Part shown: piece by piece, positions 8,751 to 17,331 of the stretch
Position numbering within the stretch: the stretch's first letter is position 1
Layout: each line of letters begins with the position of its first letter
DNA from: Ruminococcaceae bacterium UBA3329
GTDB lineage: Bacteria; Bacillota; Clostridia; Oscillospirales; Acutalibacteraceae
NCBI GenBank assembly: GCA_002361875.1
Contig: DERX01000013.1
Location: 1 to 56,007, forward strand
Direction: 5' to 3'
DNA length: 56,007 nucleotides
The notes under the pieces: generated by a model
The model's database searches: none
The model's input: only the letters and a program-made list of their open reading frames with translations
Told to the model about the DNA's origin: nothing
Translations under genes and position numbers: made by a program

Positions 8751-8834
8751 TTATGTATTATCCTCTTTTTTTATACCAAATATCGTTCTTAAAACAGCCC
8801 CTAACATTTTTGGCTTCAACACAATAATTTTCAT
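8751..8834 (-). CDS. spoVM: SpoVM, small amphipathic spore-coat anchor peptide
   Basis: A 27-codon ORF (M K I I V L K P K M L G A V L R T, then I F G I K K E D N T). In B. subtilis the 26-residue SpoVM is an amphipathic helix that senses the convex forespore membrane and anchors SpoIVA for coat and cortex assembly. The match is position by position (my recall of the Bacillus sequence): MK at the start, a KxPKxLG core with the curvature-critical proline, an Arg about seven residues later and a basic end. There appears to be a one-residue deletion before the proline. Context supports it: in Bacillus spoVM also lies just downstream of prpC-prkC-rsgA. GGGGGTAAACGGA precedes the ATG. Confidence 0.85.
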   Translation of the reverse strand: MKIIVLKPKMLGAVLRTIFGIKKEDNT

Positions 8835-8846
8835 TCCGTTTACCCC

Positions 8847-8993
8847 CTATTTTTTGCAAAGGGCAATCCCGCAAAATACCAAAGAAAACGCAAGCGCAAC
8901 AACGATAAATTTTGTCGGCAGAATAAAAGAAATCACTAAGCCAAGTCCGAGCGATGCAAAAATTATTCCGGCGGATGAATTCCTCTTACCCAT
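8847..8993 (-). CDS. 48-residue membrane peptide upstream of spoVM
   Basis: A 48-codon ORF with a strong Shine-Dalgarno (AGGGGG, seven bases before ATG 8993). After a basic start (MGKRNSS) it is hydrophobic: a first segment at about residues 9-24, a Pro-Thr-Lys turn, a second at about 29-44, and a KK end. This predicts a two-pass hairpin membrane protein. I know no family for it. It ends 12 bases before spoVM, so the two are almost certainly cotranslated or cotranscribed, and a sporulation or membrane-organising role is an inference from position only. Confidence 0.7.
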   Translation of the reverse strand: MGKRNSSAGIIFASLGLGLVISFILPTKFIVVALAFSLVFCGIALCKK

Positions 8994-9000
8994 AATAAAG

Positions 9001-9040
9001 CCCCCTGCTAATGTATTGATACTACATTATACACAGGGGG
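9001..9040 (-). promoter_or_regulatory. Hairpin sequestering the Shine-Dalgarno of the 48-residue ORF, with a possible -10
   Basis: On the minus strand CCCCCTG (9040-9034) can pair with CAGGGGG (9007-9001), which contains the Shine-Dalgarno of the following ORF. A TATAAT at 9031-9026 lies in the loop without a clear -35. It could be a translational gate or a local promoter; no T-run follows, so it is not a terminator. Confidence 0.4.
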
Positions 9041-9059
9041 ATTTATTTTTGTTACAAGT

Positions 9060-9947
9060 TCATTTAAGTTCCCATTCGTTTATTTCAGACGATGCTTTAT
9101 AAAGAGAAATATAGTTGTTATACCTCGTTTCACTGATTTTGCCTGCTGTTACCGCCTCACCAATTTCACAGCCTTTATCGCCCGTGTGCGAGCAAGTTGA
9201 GAATTTACACTGCCCTATATAATCACGGAATTCACGGAAGCAATAGGCCAATTCGTCTTTGGGAATCATTTCATTTTTATCAAACTCAAATGAAGAAAAA
9301 CCGGGCGTATCGACAACAAAACCGCCGCATACCTTAAAAAGCTCTGCCTGACGGGTTGTGTGCCGCCCTCTGCCAAGCTTTTGGCTAATAGGTGCAGTTG
9401 ACAAATTAAGAGAAGGGTCAATTCTGTTTAACAGCGTAGACTTACCCACACCTGAATTTCCCGTAAAGGCATTTGTCTTGCCTTTCATAAGTGCCTTTAA
9501 TTCGTCAACAGAACCGTTTTCGATTAAAGATATTACAGATATTCCACTTTTGTCATAAACATCTCTTACGGCGTTTACAGGAGCAATATCGCCCTTTGAA
9601 ATAACTATTATCGGTTCAATACCCTTATATTCCGCATTTGCAATTATTCTGTCTGCGACAAGGAAATTCGGCTTTGGCTCAGTAGTTGAAATAACAATAA
9701 TCAGATTATCAATATTGCTTACCGGAGGACGGTTAAGAAAATTTTTCCGCTTATGGATTTCATCAATTGTGTTTTCGGCATTGCTGTTAACTGAAATTGT
9801 TACACAGTCACCGACAAGAGGGGTTATTCGGCTTTTGCGAAAAGCACCTCTCGCTTTACATTCATATACCGTATCGGCGGATTCTACATAATAGAAACCG
9901 CCGATACCTTTAATTATTGTTCCCTGACACTTTAGCATATTTACCAT
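9060..9947 (-). CDS. rsgA: Ribosome small subunit GTPase RsgA (YloQ/CpgA)
   Basis: A 295-residue circularly permuted GTPase that tests late 30S assembly at the decoding centre. The N-terminal OB fold (about 1-70) is followed by the permuted G motifs: VISKGD (G4), then GNSGVGKSTLLNR (G1) and DTPGFSSF (G3). A C-terminal zinc knuckle shows C-x4-C-S-H-x5-C (CKFSTCSHTGDKGC). The start is taken at ATG 9947 (MVNMLKCQG), 13 bp after the prkC stop; the longer ORF upstream lies in prkC and is out of frame with any homology. In Bacillus rsgA also follows prkC. Confidence 0.93.
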   Translation of the reverse strand: MVNMLKCQGTIIKGIGGFYYVESADTVYECKARGAFRKSRITPLVGDCVTISVNSNAENTIDEIHKRKNFLNRPPVSNIDNLIIVISTTEPKPNFLVADRIIANAEYKGIEPIIVISKGDIAPVNAVRDVYDKSGISVISLIENGSVDELKALMKGKTNAFTGNSGVGKSTLLNRIDPSLNLSTAPISQKLGRGRHTTRQAELFKVCGGFVVDTPGFSSFEFDKNEMIPKDELAYCFREFRDYIGQCKFSTCSHTGDKGCEIGEAVTAGKISETRYNNYISLYKASSEINEWELK

Positions 9948-9960
9948 TTCACTGTTGTAA

Positions 9961-12153
9961 CTACGCCGTCGGATTGGTCGCTGCCGGAGCTGTAGATCCA
10001 TCAGCCGGTGAAACAGCTGTTGGCGGTGTAGCTGTCGCCGGCTGCTCTGCAATTACAAGCGTGATTGCAGAATTTGTTGCACATCTTGCTGTACCGTCAG
10101 ATGCAGGAGTTTGCTCAATTACCGTTCCGGCAGTTGCGACAGCATCCGCTTTATATGATACTTTAACATTATTGAATTTCGCATCGGAAAGAATCTTTTT
10201 TGCTTCTGCCTCTGTCTTTCCCCTTACATCAGGCAAAGCATCGTAAACATTGGTAGTGACATTTCCGGTATTGAAATCAATCACACCATCCTGAACCTTT
10301 ACTCCGTCTATTACAACAGAATACGGAACATCTGTGCCCGAACCGTTTACTTGATATGTTTTTTCAGAATTATCTTGGAAAATTCTGTCCTTCTCAAGCT
10401 GCGGCTCGTTATTAACATATATTATAATCTTACCTTCTTTTTGAGTATTTAAAAGCATCACGGTAAGATTAACTGAAACATCAGGTTTTTTTCCGTTACT
10501 TACAGCAAAATTAATTTTAGTTCCTTCGGGAACCATTGAATCAGCTTCTGTTTCCTGAGAAACAACTCTGTCCTTTTCACTTTCACTCGGAACTTCTTCA
10601 ATTTTGCCTACATCAAGTCCTACTGCGTTCAATGCAATTTTTGCTTCATCGACAGTCATATTAAGAAGTTTAGGTACTTTAACTGTTTTCTTATCAGAGG
10701 CAACAAAAACAGTAACAGTAGATGCATACGGAACGCTTGTGCCGATTGCAGGCTCAGTACGAATAATTTTACCTGTTTCGACATCGTCGCGGCTTTCATA
10801 TTCCACAAGAGGCATAAGCATAAGCGTATTTCTTAAATAATTTATCGCTTGATCTTCAGTCATATTAAGAATTGAATCATCTAAAAGAACATTTGCGTTA
10901 TTTTCAACAACTTCAAGAGTTATTTTAGTGCCTTTTTTTACTTTTGTATTTGCTTCAGGGTCCTGTGAAACAATAGTACCGTCACTGAAATTTTCATTTT
11001 TAACAGCTACTGTTTCAAATTGAAAATCTTTATATTCATTGTTTTTTTCAACATCATTGTAATAATTAAGATTTTTGAAATCGGGCACTACAAGCTTTTT
11101 TCCGCCAACCGCAGAAAGAATAGCGAAAATTACAATTGCAAGCACAACAATTCCGGAAACAGCGCCTATCATTACAGCCGTTGTTTTGTTTACAGATTTC
11201 TTTTGTGCCTCTTCTTCAGTAATTTCGCCATCATCTACAGGTGATGAAACACCTTGAGCACCTGTAACAGTAACATATCTCGTTGGCTCTTTATCAACAA
11301 AATAGGTGTAATTAAACTTAACAGCAGGATTTCTTTTAAACTCATTTATATCAACAAGCATTTCTGCGGCAGACTGATATCTGTCAGCAGTATTTTTTTG
11401 CATAGCTCGCATTGTTATCTGCTCAAGACCTAAAGGCAATGACGGAACAAGTTCACGAGGCCGTACAGGATCATTCTGTAACTGCATAAGCGCAATTGAA
11501 ACTGCACTGTCAGATTGAAACGGAAGCTGACCTGTAAGCATTTCATAAAGCACTACGCCTACTGAATAAATATCTGCCTTGTCATCAGTCATCTCACCCC
11601 TTGCTTGTTCAGGACTGATGTAATGAACTGAACCGATTGCATTTTCTGACGTTGTATTATTGTCAATTCTGCTAAATCTTGCAATACCGAAATCAGTAAC
11701 CTTAATTGTACCGTCATGAAGAAGCATAATGTTTTGAGGCTTAATATCCTGATGAACAATTCCTTTATCATGAGCGTGCTGAAGTGCCGCCAAAATTTGT
11801 CCAGTAAAGTGAACAGCCTCTTTCCAGTTTATAACGCCCTGCTGCTGAATATATTCTTTCAAGGTTATACCGTCAACATACTCTTCAACAATATATTGGA
11901 GTCTGTCGCCGAAGCTAACATTGTAAACACGGACAATATTAGGATGAGAAAGCACAGCAATAGCCTTTGACTCATTTTTAAAACGGCGCTTAAACTCCTC
12001 ATTTGTTAAGTATTCATCTTTTAATATTTTAATTGCTACAATTCGGTCATCAATGTTGTCATACGCCTTGTAGACAACTGCCATACCGCCTACGCCGATT
12101 ATATCGCTTATTTCATAACGTCCGTCAAGACGCTTTCCGCAGAAATTATCCAT
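9961..12153 (-). CDS. prkC: PASTA-domain serine/threonine kinase PrkC
   Basis: A 730-residue transmembrane kinase that senses muropeptides or lipid II and controls growth and spore germination. Order: kinase domain (1-270) with IGVGGMAVVYKA (P loop), VAIKIL lysine, HQDIKPQN catalytic loop (134-141), DFG and SPEQARG; a linker; one membrane segment (about 325-350); then outside three PASTA repeats, an extra beta-rich stretch of about 80 residues, a fourth PASTA repeat (DVRGKTEAEAKKIL), and a Pro/Ala/Thr tail. Most kinases of this family have HRD; here CAG gives Gln 135. Start at ATG 12153 with AAGGAG. It follows prpC, its phosphatase, by 14 bp. Confidence 0.95.
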   Translation of the reverse strand: MDNFCGKRLDGRYEISDIIGVGGMAVVYKAYDNIDDRIVAIKILKDEYLTNEEFKRRFKNESKAIAVLSHPNIVRVYNVSFGDRLQYIVEEYVDGITLKEYIQQQGVINWKEAVHFTGQILAALQHAHDKGIVHQDIKPQNIMLLHDGTIKVTDFGIARFSRIDNNTTSENAIGSVHYISPEQARGEMTDDKADIYSVGVVLYEMLTGQLPFQSDSAVSIALMQLQNDPVRPRELVPSLPLGLEQITMRAMQKNTADRYQSAAEMLVDINEFKRNPAVKFNYTYFVDKEPTRYVTVTGAQGVSSPVDDGEITEEEAQKKSVNKTTAVMIGAVSGIVVLAIVIFAILSAVGGKKLVVPDFKNLNYYNDVEKNNEYKDFQFETVAVKNENFSDGTIVSQDPEANTKVKKGTKITLEVVENNANVLLDDSILNMTEDQAINYLRNTLMLMPLVEYESRDDVETGKIIRTEPAIGTSVPYASTVTVFVASDKKTVKVPKLLNMTVDEAKIALNAVGLDVGKIEEVPSESEKDRVVSQETEADSMVPEGTKINFAVSNGKKPDVSVNLTVMLLNTQKEGKIIIYVNNEPQLEKDRIFQDNSEKTYQVNGSGTDVPYSVVIDGVKVQDGVIDFNTGNVTTNVYDALPDVRGKTEAEAKKILSDAKFNNVKVSYKADAVATAGTVIEQTPASDGTARCATNSAITLVIAEQPATATPPTAVSPADGSTAPAATNPTA

Positions 12154-12167
12154 AAAATATCTCCTTA

Positions 12168-12896
12168 TCAATAAGAAAGTGTAACAACAGTAATATTGTC
12201 GCCGCCACCGTTTTCATTTGCTCTGTTAACAAGCCTTTCGGAAAAATCGTTAAACTTACCGTCCGAGGTTAACTCAATTATTTCCTCAACAGAAACATAA
12301 TTGGTCAAACCGTCGGTACAAATCAAAACAACGCCGTCTTCCTCTATAAATTCTTCACAAAAATCAACATTGAGCTCATTTTCAACTCCAAGTGCTCTTG
12401 TGATTATATTTTTTCTGGGATCATCTTTAGCCTCGTCAGGGGTCATTTGCCCTCTGTCGACCATTTCCTGAACAAAAGAGTGGTCTTTTGTAATCTGTTT
12501 CAAAATTCCGTTTGAAAGAATATATGCTCGTGAATCGCCTGCATGAGCAACATAAACTGATTGGTCTGCAATTATTGCAGCCACAACCGTTGTACCCATT
12601 CCTGCAAGATTGTCATTTAATTTACTTTCATCAAAGACTTCAATGTTTGCAGCGGCAATCGCTGAAGTCAGTAAATTTCTGATTGCATTGTAGCTCATTC
12701 CTTCTTTATAAAAAGAGGTAATTCGCTCTGATATAATTTTTACAGCAGTTGAGCTTGCCACATTACCGCCCGATGCACCGCCCATACCGTCACATACAAC
12801 TGCCCATGCGACGCTGTTCGGAAGCTCGCCCGCCGCATACGAATCCTGATTGTTCGGACGGACGGAACCTACATCGGTTTTAGCAACAATTCTCAT
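12168..12896 (-). CDS. prpC: PP2C-type Ser/Thr protein phosphatase PrpC
   Basis: A 242-residue Mn/Mg phosphatase that removes phosphates placed by PrkC. All metal motifs are visible: RPNNQDSY, VCDGMGGASGG, HAGDSRAY, CTDGLTNYV and GGGDNITVV. There is no signal or membrane segment, so it acts in the cytosol. The adjacent rlmN stop and prpC start abut, and prkC follows directly, the usual Firmicute arrangement. Confidence 0.95.
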   Translation of the reverse strand: MRIVAKTDVGSVRPNNQDSYAAGELPNSVAWAVVCDGMGGASGGNVASSTAVKIISERITSFYKEGMSYNAIRNLLTSAIAAANIEVFDESKLNDNLAGMGTTVVAAIIADQSVYVAHAGDSRAYILSNGILKQITKDHSFVQEMVDRGQMTPDEAKDDPRKNIITRALGVENELNVDFCEEFIEEDGVVLICTDGLTNYVSVEEIIELTSDGKFNDFSERLVNRANENGGGDNITVVTLSY

Positions 12897-13934
12897 TTAA
12901 TCACCTGTCTTTCTTTTAGAAGCCCTGAGCTGACCGCAGGACGCATTTATGTCACTGCCGAGTGTTCTTCTGACAGTAGCGGTAATTCCGCTTTTTTCAA
13001 GAATCTCCGCAAAGCGCTTTTGACGCTCCTGCGAGCTTTTCTCATAATTTCTTTCACGAACATTGTTAACGGGAATAAGGTTAACATGGCACAGCGTGCC
13101 TTTAAGCCGTGACGCAAGCTCTTCCGCCGCACTGTCACTGTCATTAAGACCTCTTATCATTGCATATTCAAATGAAATCCGTCTGCCTGTTATATTTTCA
13201 TAATAACGGCAAGCCTTTAAAAGTTCTTCAATGTCATATTTCACATTAACAGGCATTGATTTTGAACGAATTTGATTATTCGGTGCGTGAAGCGAAACAG
13301 AAAGGGTTAAACCAAGCTTTCTGTCTGCTAAATCGTAAATTCTCGGAACAATTCCGCAGGTTGAAAGAGAAATATGGCGAATACTCATATTTTGACCTTT
13401 TTCATCGGTCAAAAGTTCAATAAAACGCATTACATTGTCAAAATTGTCAAGCGGTTCGCCTGTCCCCATTAAAACAAGGTGGTTAATTTTAATACCTAAA
13501 TCCCTTTGTGCAGTAAAAACCTCGGAAAGCATTTCACCTGCCGAAAGCTGACGGACAAATCCGCCGATTGCAGACGCACAAAAGGTACATCCCATTTTAC
13601 AGCCGACCTGTGACGAAACGCAGATTGAATAGCCGTATTTATATTTCATCACAACGCTTTCAATGTATTCGCCGTCATAAAGCTCAAAAAGATATTTAAC
13701 CGTGCCGTCAAGCTTCGAAACAAGCTTTGTATTGATTTTACAGCCGTAAAAGCTGAATTTTTCGGAGAGCGCTGTACGCAGTTTTTCAGGAACATTTGTC
13801 ATTTCGTCAAATGAAGAAACGCACTTTTCCTGCACCCAAGAATAAATTTGCTTTGCTCTGAACTGCGGAAAACCCATTTCGAGGATCTCGGCGGTCAGCT
13901 CTTCAATTGTCAAAGCACGAATATCCTTCGGCAT
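12897..13934 (-). CDS. rlmN: 23S rRNA/tRNA adenine-C2 methyltransferase RlmN (radical SAM)
   Basis: A 345-residue radical-SAM enzyme methylating A2503 of 23S rRNA and A37 of some tRNAs. The cluster motif CKMGCTFC (CxxxCxxC) is in the middle third, preceded by a conserved VCVSSQVG stretch, and the C-terminal methyl-carrier cysteine lies in NASCGQLR. AAGGAGTAATT precedes the ATG at 13934. It begins two bases after the rsmB stop. Confidence 0.96.
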   Translation of the reverse strand: MPKDIRALTIEELTAEILEMGFPQFRAKQIYSWVQEKCVSSFDEMTNVPEKLRTALSEKFSFYGCKINTKLVSKLDGTVKYLFELYDGEYIESVVMKYKYGYSICVSSQVGCKMGCTFCASAIGGFVRQLSAGEMLSEVFTAQRDLGIKINHLVLMGTGEPLDNFDNVMRFIELLTDEKGQNMSIRHISLSTCGIVPRIYDLADRKLGLTLSVSLHAPNNQIRSKSMPVNVKYDIEELLKACRYYENITGRRISFEYAMIRGLNDSDSAAEELASRLKGTLCHVNLIPVNNVRERNYEKSSQERQKRFAEILEKSGITATVRRTLGSDINASCGQLRASKRKTGD

Positions 13935-13936
13935 AA

Positions 13937-15205
13937 TTACTCCTTAGTAAAAACGGTAAAAAAGAAACCGTCTGTTTTGTCAGTGTGCGGCATCAGCGTT
14001 ACGGGAGAGCCGTCTGACAGCTTAAAATCTTTATGCGTTTCAAGAAAACGGTTACAAACATTCTCATTTTCGTCTTTATTCAGTGAACAGGTTGAATATA
14101 CCAATCTGCCGCCTTTCTTCAAATAAAGCGAAGAAGAACAGATAATATTATATTGCAAATCTGTCAATTTGTCAATAAAGCCCAAATCCTTATACTTAAT
14201 CTCGGGTTTACGCCTGATAACGCCCAAGCCGCTGCAAGGAACATCGCAAAGAATTTTGTCGGCAAGCGGCATATCATTGTAAAAAACAGACGCATCACTT
14301 ATTTTTGTGTGTACTATGTCAATTCCAAGCCGTTTTGCACCTGAATTTATCAAAGAAAGTCTGTGCTCATAAAGGTCAAATGAATAAACTTTACCATTAT
14401 TATGCATTTTTTCGGCAATTGTAAAGGATTTTCCGCCGGGTGCTGCGCACATATCAAGCACTGTTTCGTATGGCTTTGGGTCTAAAGCCGCAATGCATAT
14501 CTGCGATGCCAAATCCTGAACATGAAATAATCCTTTTTTATAACAGTCAGTTTGAAAAATATTGCCGGTGTTTACCGTTAAAGCGCCTTTTAAATCGCAG
14601 GCAGATGCTTCTACACCCTCATTTTGTAAAACTTTTATAAGCTCTTCTGCCGATATTTTCAGCGTATTAACGCGAATATTTAAGGGCGGGGTTTCGAGTG
14701 CTGTACTCAAAATACCTACTGCATTTTCAAATCCGTAATCTTTTATGTATTTATTAACCAAATCAATAGGACAGGAATATTTAATACTTAAATATTCAGG
14801 TGAATTTTCATTTTCAGGATAGTTTATTTCTCTATCGGCTATCTTTCGCAAAACTGAATTAACGAGACCCGACGCAAATGAAAAGCCTTGCTGTTTTACA
14901 AGCTTTACACTCTCATTAACTGCGGCGGAAACGGGCACTTTGTCCATATATTTTATTTGATAAACGCCCATTCGAAGAACCGTCAAAACCTGCGGCTTTA
15001 ACTTTTTAATAGGCTGTGATAAAATTTCGGAAAGAATATAATCAAGCGTAATTTTTCTTTCAATTACGCCGTAAACCAATGCACGGACAAAAGGCTCACT
15101 GCAAGCCTCCTCTTTGCCGAGAACCGTGTCGAGAGTGAGGTTGGAATAAGCCTTGTCTTTTTCTATTTTTAATAAAATTTTATAAGCAATTGTTCTGTCA
15201 TTCAT
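13937..15205 (-). CDS. rsmB: 16S rRNA m5C967 methyltransferase RsmB (Sun)
   Basis: A 422-residue protein. The N-terminal NusB-like RNA-binding domain (about 1-135) precedes a Rossmann methyltransferase with LDMCAAPGGKSFTIAE (SAM binding), the LCDVPCSGLG catalytic PC motif and the YSTCSLNKDEN general motif with the second cysteine. It is placed between the YugP-type protease gene and rlmN, as fmt-rsmB-rlmN in Bacillus but with one gene inserted. Confidence 0.95.
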   Translation of the reverse strand: MNDRTIAYKILLKIEKDKAYSNLTLDTVLGKEEACSEPFVRALVYGVIERKITLDYILSEILSQPIKKLKPQVLTVLRMGVYQIKYMDKVPVSAAVNESVKLVKQQGFSFASGLVNSVLRKIADREINYPENENSPEYLSIKYSCPIDLVNKYIKDYGFENAVGILSTALETPPLNIRVNTLKISAEELIKVLQNEGVEASACDLKGALTVNTGNIFQTDCYKKGLFHVQDLASQICIAALDPKPYETVLDMCAAPGGKSFTIAEKMHNNGKVYSFDLYEHRLSLINSGAKRLGIDIVHTKISDASVFYNDMPLADKILCDVPCSGLGVIRRKPEIKYKDLGFIDKLTDLQYNIICSSSLYLKKGGRLVYSTCSLNKDENENVCNRFLETHKDFKLSDGSPVTLMPHTDKTDGFFFTVFTKE

Positions 15206-15208
15206 AAA

Positions 15209-15913
15209 TCAGTGCCGCCTTCTGTTTGTAAGGAGAACAAGTCTTAAAAGGTTTGCAAGACTCACTGCCAAAGATGCAACATATGTGAGTGCTGCCGCAG
15301 TCAAAACCTTTTTAACGCCTTTTAATTCGTCTGCGCCAAGTATTCCCATTCCGTCAATCACCGAAACGGCTCTTCTGCTTGCATTAAACTCCACAGGAAG
15401 CGTTACGATTTGGAAAAATACCGCCAATCCGAAAAATGCAATACCGAGCGTTACTAAAAAATCAAAACTGAAAACGAGTCCTAATATTGCAAGAGGAAAT
15501 CCTACTTTTGAGCCTATTGAGCAAGCCGGATAAATTACGGAACGGAGCTTTACCGGAAAATACCCCTCGGCATACTGTGCCGCATGACCTGCCTCATGAC
15601 ACGCAACACCGATTGCCGCCACAGAGGTGGAATTGTAAACCTTGTCGGAAAGACGAATTACATTGGCTTTCGGATCATAATGATCGGTAAGCTTACCCGC
15701 CACCTGTTCGACAGCCACATTATTTATTCCGTAATAGCGTAAAACCTCATTTGCAGCCTGCGCACCTGTAAGACCGCGCAAGGAGCTAATCTGCGAATAT
15801 TTATTAAAGGCGCTGTTTACCTTTGCGGAAGCAATGAAAGAAAACAGTACCATCGGTAAAACTAAAATGAAATAATAGTAATTCGACATAAAATAATATG
15901 AATGATAGCCCAA
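15209..15913 (-). CDS. YugP-type neutral zinc metallopeptidase
   Basis: A 234-residue membrane zinc protease of the DUF Zn_peptidase_2 (YugP) family. One hydrophobic segment at the N-terminus (about 10-28), the HEAGH zinc motif near residue 115 (IGVACHEAGHAAQYAEG), then two or three more hydrophobic stretches (about 125-185) and a C-terminal one. Substrates are unknown. I take TTG 15913 as the start, since GGGAGG lies seven bases upstream and overlaps the fmt stop; the longer reading starts within fmt. Its location between fmt and rsmB is not seen in Bacillus. Confidence 0.85.
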   Translation of the reverse strand: MGYHSYYFMSNYYYFILVLPMVLFSFIASAKVNSAFNKYSQISSLRGLTGAQAANEVLRYYGINNVAVEQVAGKLTDHYDPKANVIRLSDKVYNSTSVAAIGVACHEAGHAAQYAEGYFPVKLRSVIYPACSIGSKVGFPLAILGLVFSFDFLVTLGIAFFGLAVFFQIVTLPVEFNASRRAVSVIDGMGILGADELKGVKKVLTAAALTYVASLAVSLANLLRLVLLTNRRRH

Positions 15914-15917
15914 GAAA

Positions 15918-16847
15918 TTACCTCCCAAGAACAGTCCCTTTTTCAATTGGATGTCCTCTTAAAAAGTCCGAATAATTCATACGCTTTTTGCCCTCAAGCT
16001 GAACAGTTTTGAGCGAAACAACTTTACCGTCGCCGCAGGCAACACAGATTCCGCCGTCAAGCGAAATAACCGTACCTGCCTTTTTTTCGGTTGTTATATC
16101 GGAAAGTCTGCTTTCCTGAACCTTTAACACCTTGCCGTTTAACTTTGTAACGGCGACAGGCCACGGGTAAAGTCCTCTTATTTTATTGTGAATATTTTGC
16201 GCCGTATCCGAAAAATCAATAGGGCAAAGCTCCTTTGAAAGCATTGAAGCATAAGATGAAAGAGCGTCGTCTTGCTTTTGCGGATTTAAATTGCCCTCTT
16301 TCAGTGAATCAATTGTTTCGGTCAAAACATTAGCGCCGAGAACAGACAGGGCATCGTGAAGCTCACCCGCATTCATATTTTCGGTTATTTCAACCGACTT
16401 TTTAACGAGCATATCGCCTGTGTCAAGACCTATATCCATCTGCATAGATGTAACTCCCGTAACCGATTCACCGTTTAAAATGCTCCACTGTATGGGTGCC
16501 GCACCGCGAAGCTTTGGAAGCAGTGATGCGTGAATGTTAATACAGCCGTATTTAACGCTTTCCAAAATCTCTTTCGGTAATATTTTGCCGAATGCGACAA
16601 CAATTATAAGCTCTGCATTAAGGCTGTTTATTATTTCCAGCGCTTTTCCGTCACGCATTGAAACAGGCTGAAAAACAGGGATATTATATTTCTCGGCGCA
16701 AACCTTTACAGGCGGCGGTGTAAGCTCATACCCTCTGCCCTTTGGTTTGTCAGGCTGAGTAAATACTCCGACAACCTCTTCATTTTTAATAAGCTCTTCA
16801 AGGCAAGGCACCGAAAAATCAGGTGTGCCCATAAAAATTACTCTCAT
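15918..16847 (-). CDS. fmt: Methionyl-tRNA formyltransferase
   Basis: A 309-residue enzyme that formylates initiator Met-tRNA. The start MRVIFMGTPDFSVPCLEEL is typical, with NIHASLLPKLRGAAPIQ, the active-site Asn-His and GVTSMQMDIGLDTG. A C-terminal OB-like domain (about 205-309) binds tRNA. It follows def by 2 bp, the usual deformylase-formylase pair. Confidence 0.96.
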   Translation of the reverse strand: MRVIFMGTPDFSVPCLEELIKNEEVVGVFTQPDKPKGRGYELTPPPVKVCAEKYNIPVFQPVSMRDGKALEIINSLNAELIIVVAFGKILPKEILESVKYGCINIHASLLPKLRGAAPIQWSILNGESVTGVTSMQMDIGLDTGDMLVKKSVEITENMNAGELHDALSVLGANVLTETIDSLKEGNLNPQKQDDALSSYASMLSKELCPIDFSDTAQNIHNKIRGLYPWPVAVTKLNGKVLKVQESRLSDITTEKKAGTVISLDGGICVACGDGKVVSLKTVQLEGKKRMNYSDFLRGHPIEKGTVLGR

Positions 16848-16849
16848 AT

Positions 16850-17323
16850 TTAATCTTCTTTTCTGTATTTTTCTATTTCTTCTTTTGTTGCTTTTTTGTC
16901 AATGAAAAGCGTACCCTTTAAATGGTCAAGCTCATGGCAAAATGCTCTCGCTTTTAAGCCCTCACCTTTATAAACGCACCATTTGCCGTCACGGTTTAAA
17001 GCTTTTACCTTAACACTTGCCGGACGGATTGTGTAGCTTTGCTTGCCCGGGAGCGAAAGGCAACCCTCAACATCACACTGAACACCGTCAGATTCGATAA
17101 TTTCAGGGTTTATAAGCTCCATAAGACCGTCGCCCACATCAATTACGACAACATTCCGCAAAACGCCAACCTGCACGGCGGCAAGTCCTACGCCGTCCGC
17201 CGCATACATAGTTTCAGCCATATCGTCAAGCAGGGTTAAAATTCTGCTGTTTATCTCCGTGACCTCGCGGCTGTTCTTTCTTAAAATTTCATCGTCTTCT
17301 GTTCTGATATTTCTTATAGCCAT
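16850..17323 (-). CDS. def: Peptide deformylase
   Basis: A 157-residue metalloenzyme that removes the N-formyl group. Motif 1 GVGLAAVQ (Gln), motif 2 EGCLS (Cys ligand) and motif 3 HELDH (two His ligands and the catalytic Glu) are all present. Short type I size. It sits between priA and fmt in the conserved order. Confidence 0.97.
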   Translation of the reverse strand: MAIRNIRTEDDEILRKNSREVTEINSRILTLLDDMAETMYAADGVGLAAVQVGVLRNVVVIDVGDGLMELINPEIIESDGVQCDVEGCLSLPGKQSYTIRPASVKVKALNRDGKWCVYKGEGLKARAFCHELDHLKGTLFIDKKATKEEIEKYRKED

Positions 17324-17331
17324 TTTTTACC

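Noticed and set aside
8854..9102. Plus-strand ORF of 82 codons
   Set aside because: Antisense shadow of the 48-residue membrane peptide and rsgA end.
9917..10246. Plus-strand ORF of 109 codons over the PrkC tail
   Set aside because: It runs antisense to the Ala/Thr/Pro-rich end of prkC, where codon bias opens the other strand. No Shine-Dalgarno and no family marks.
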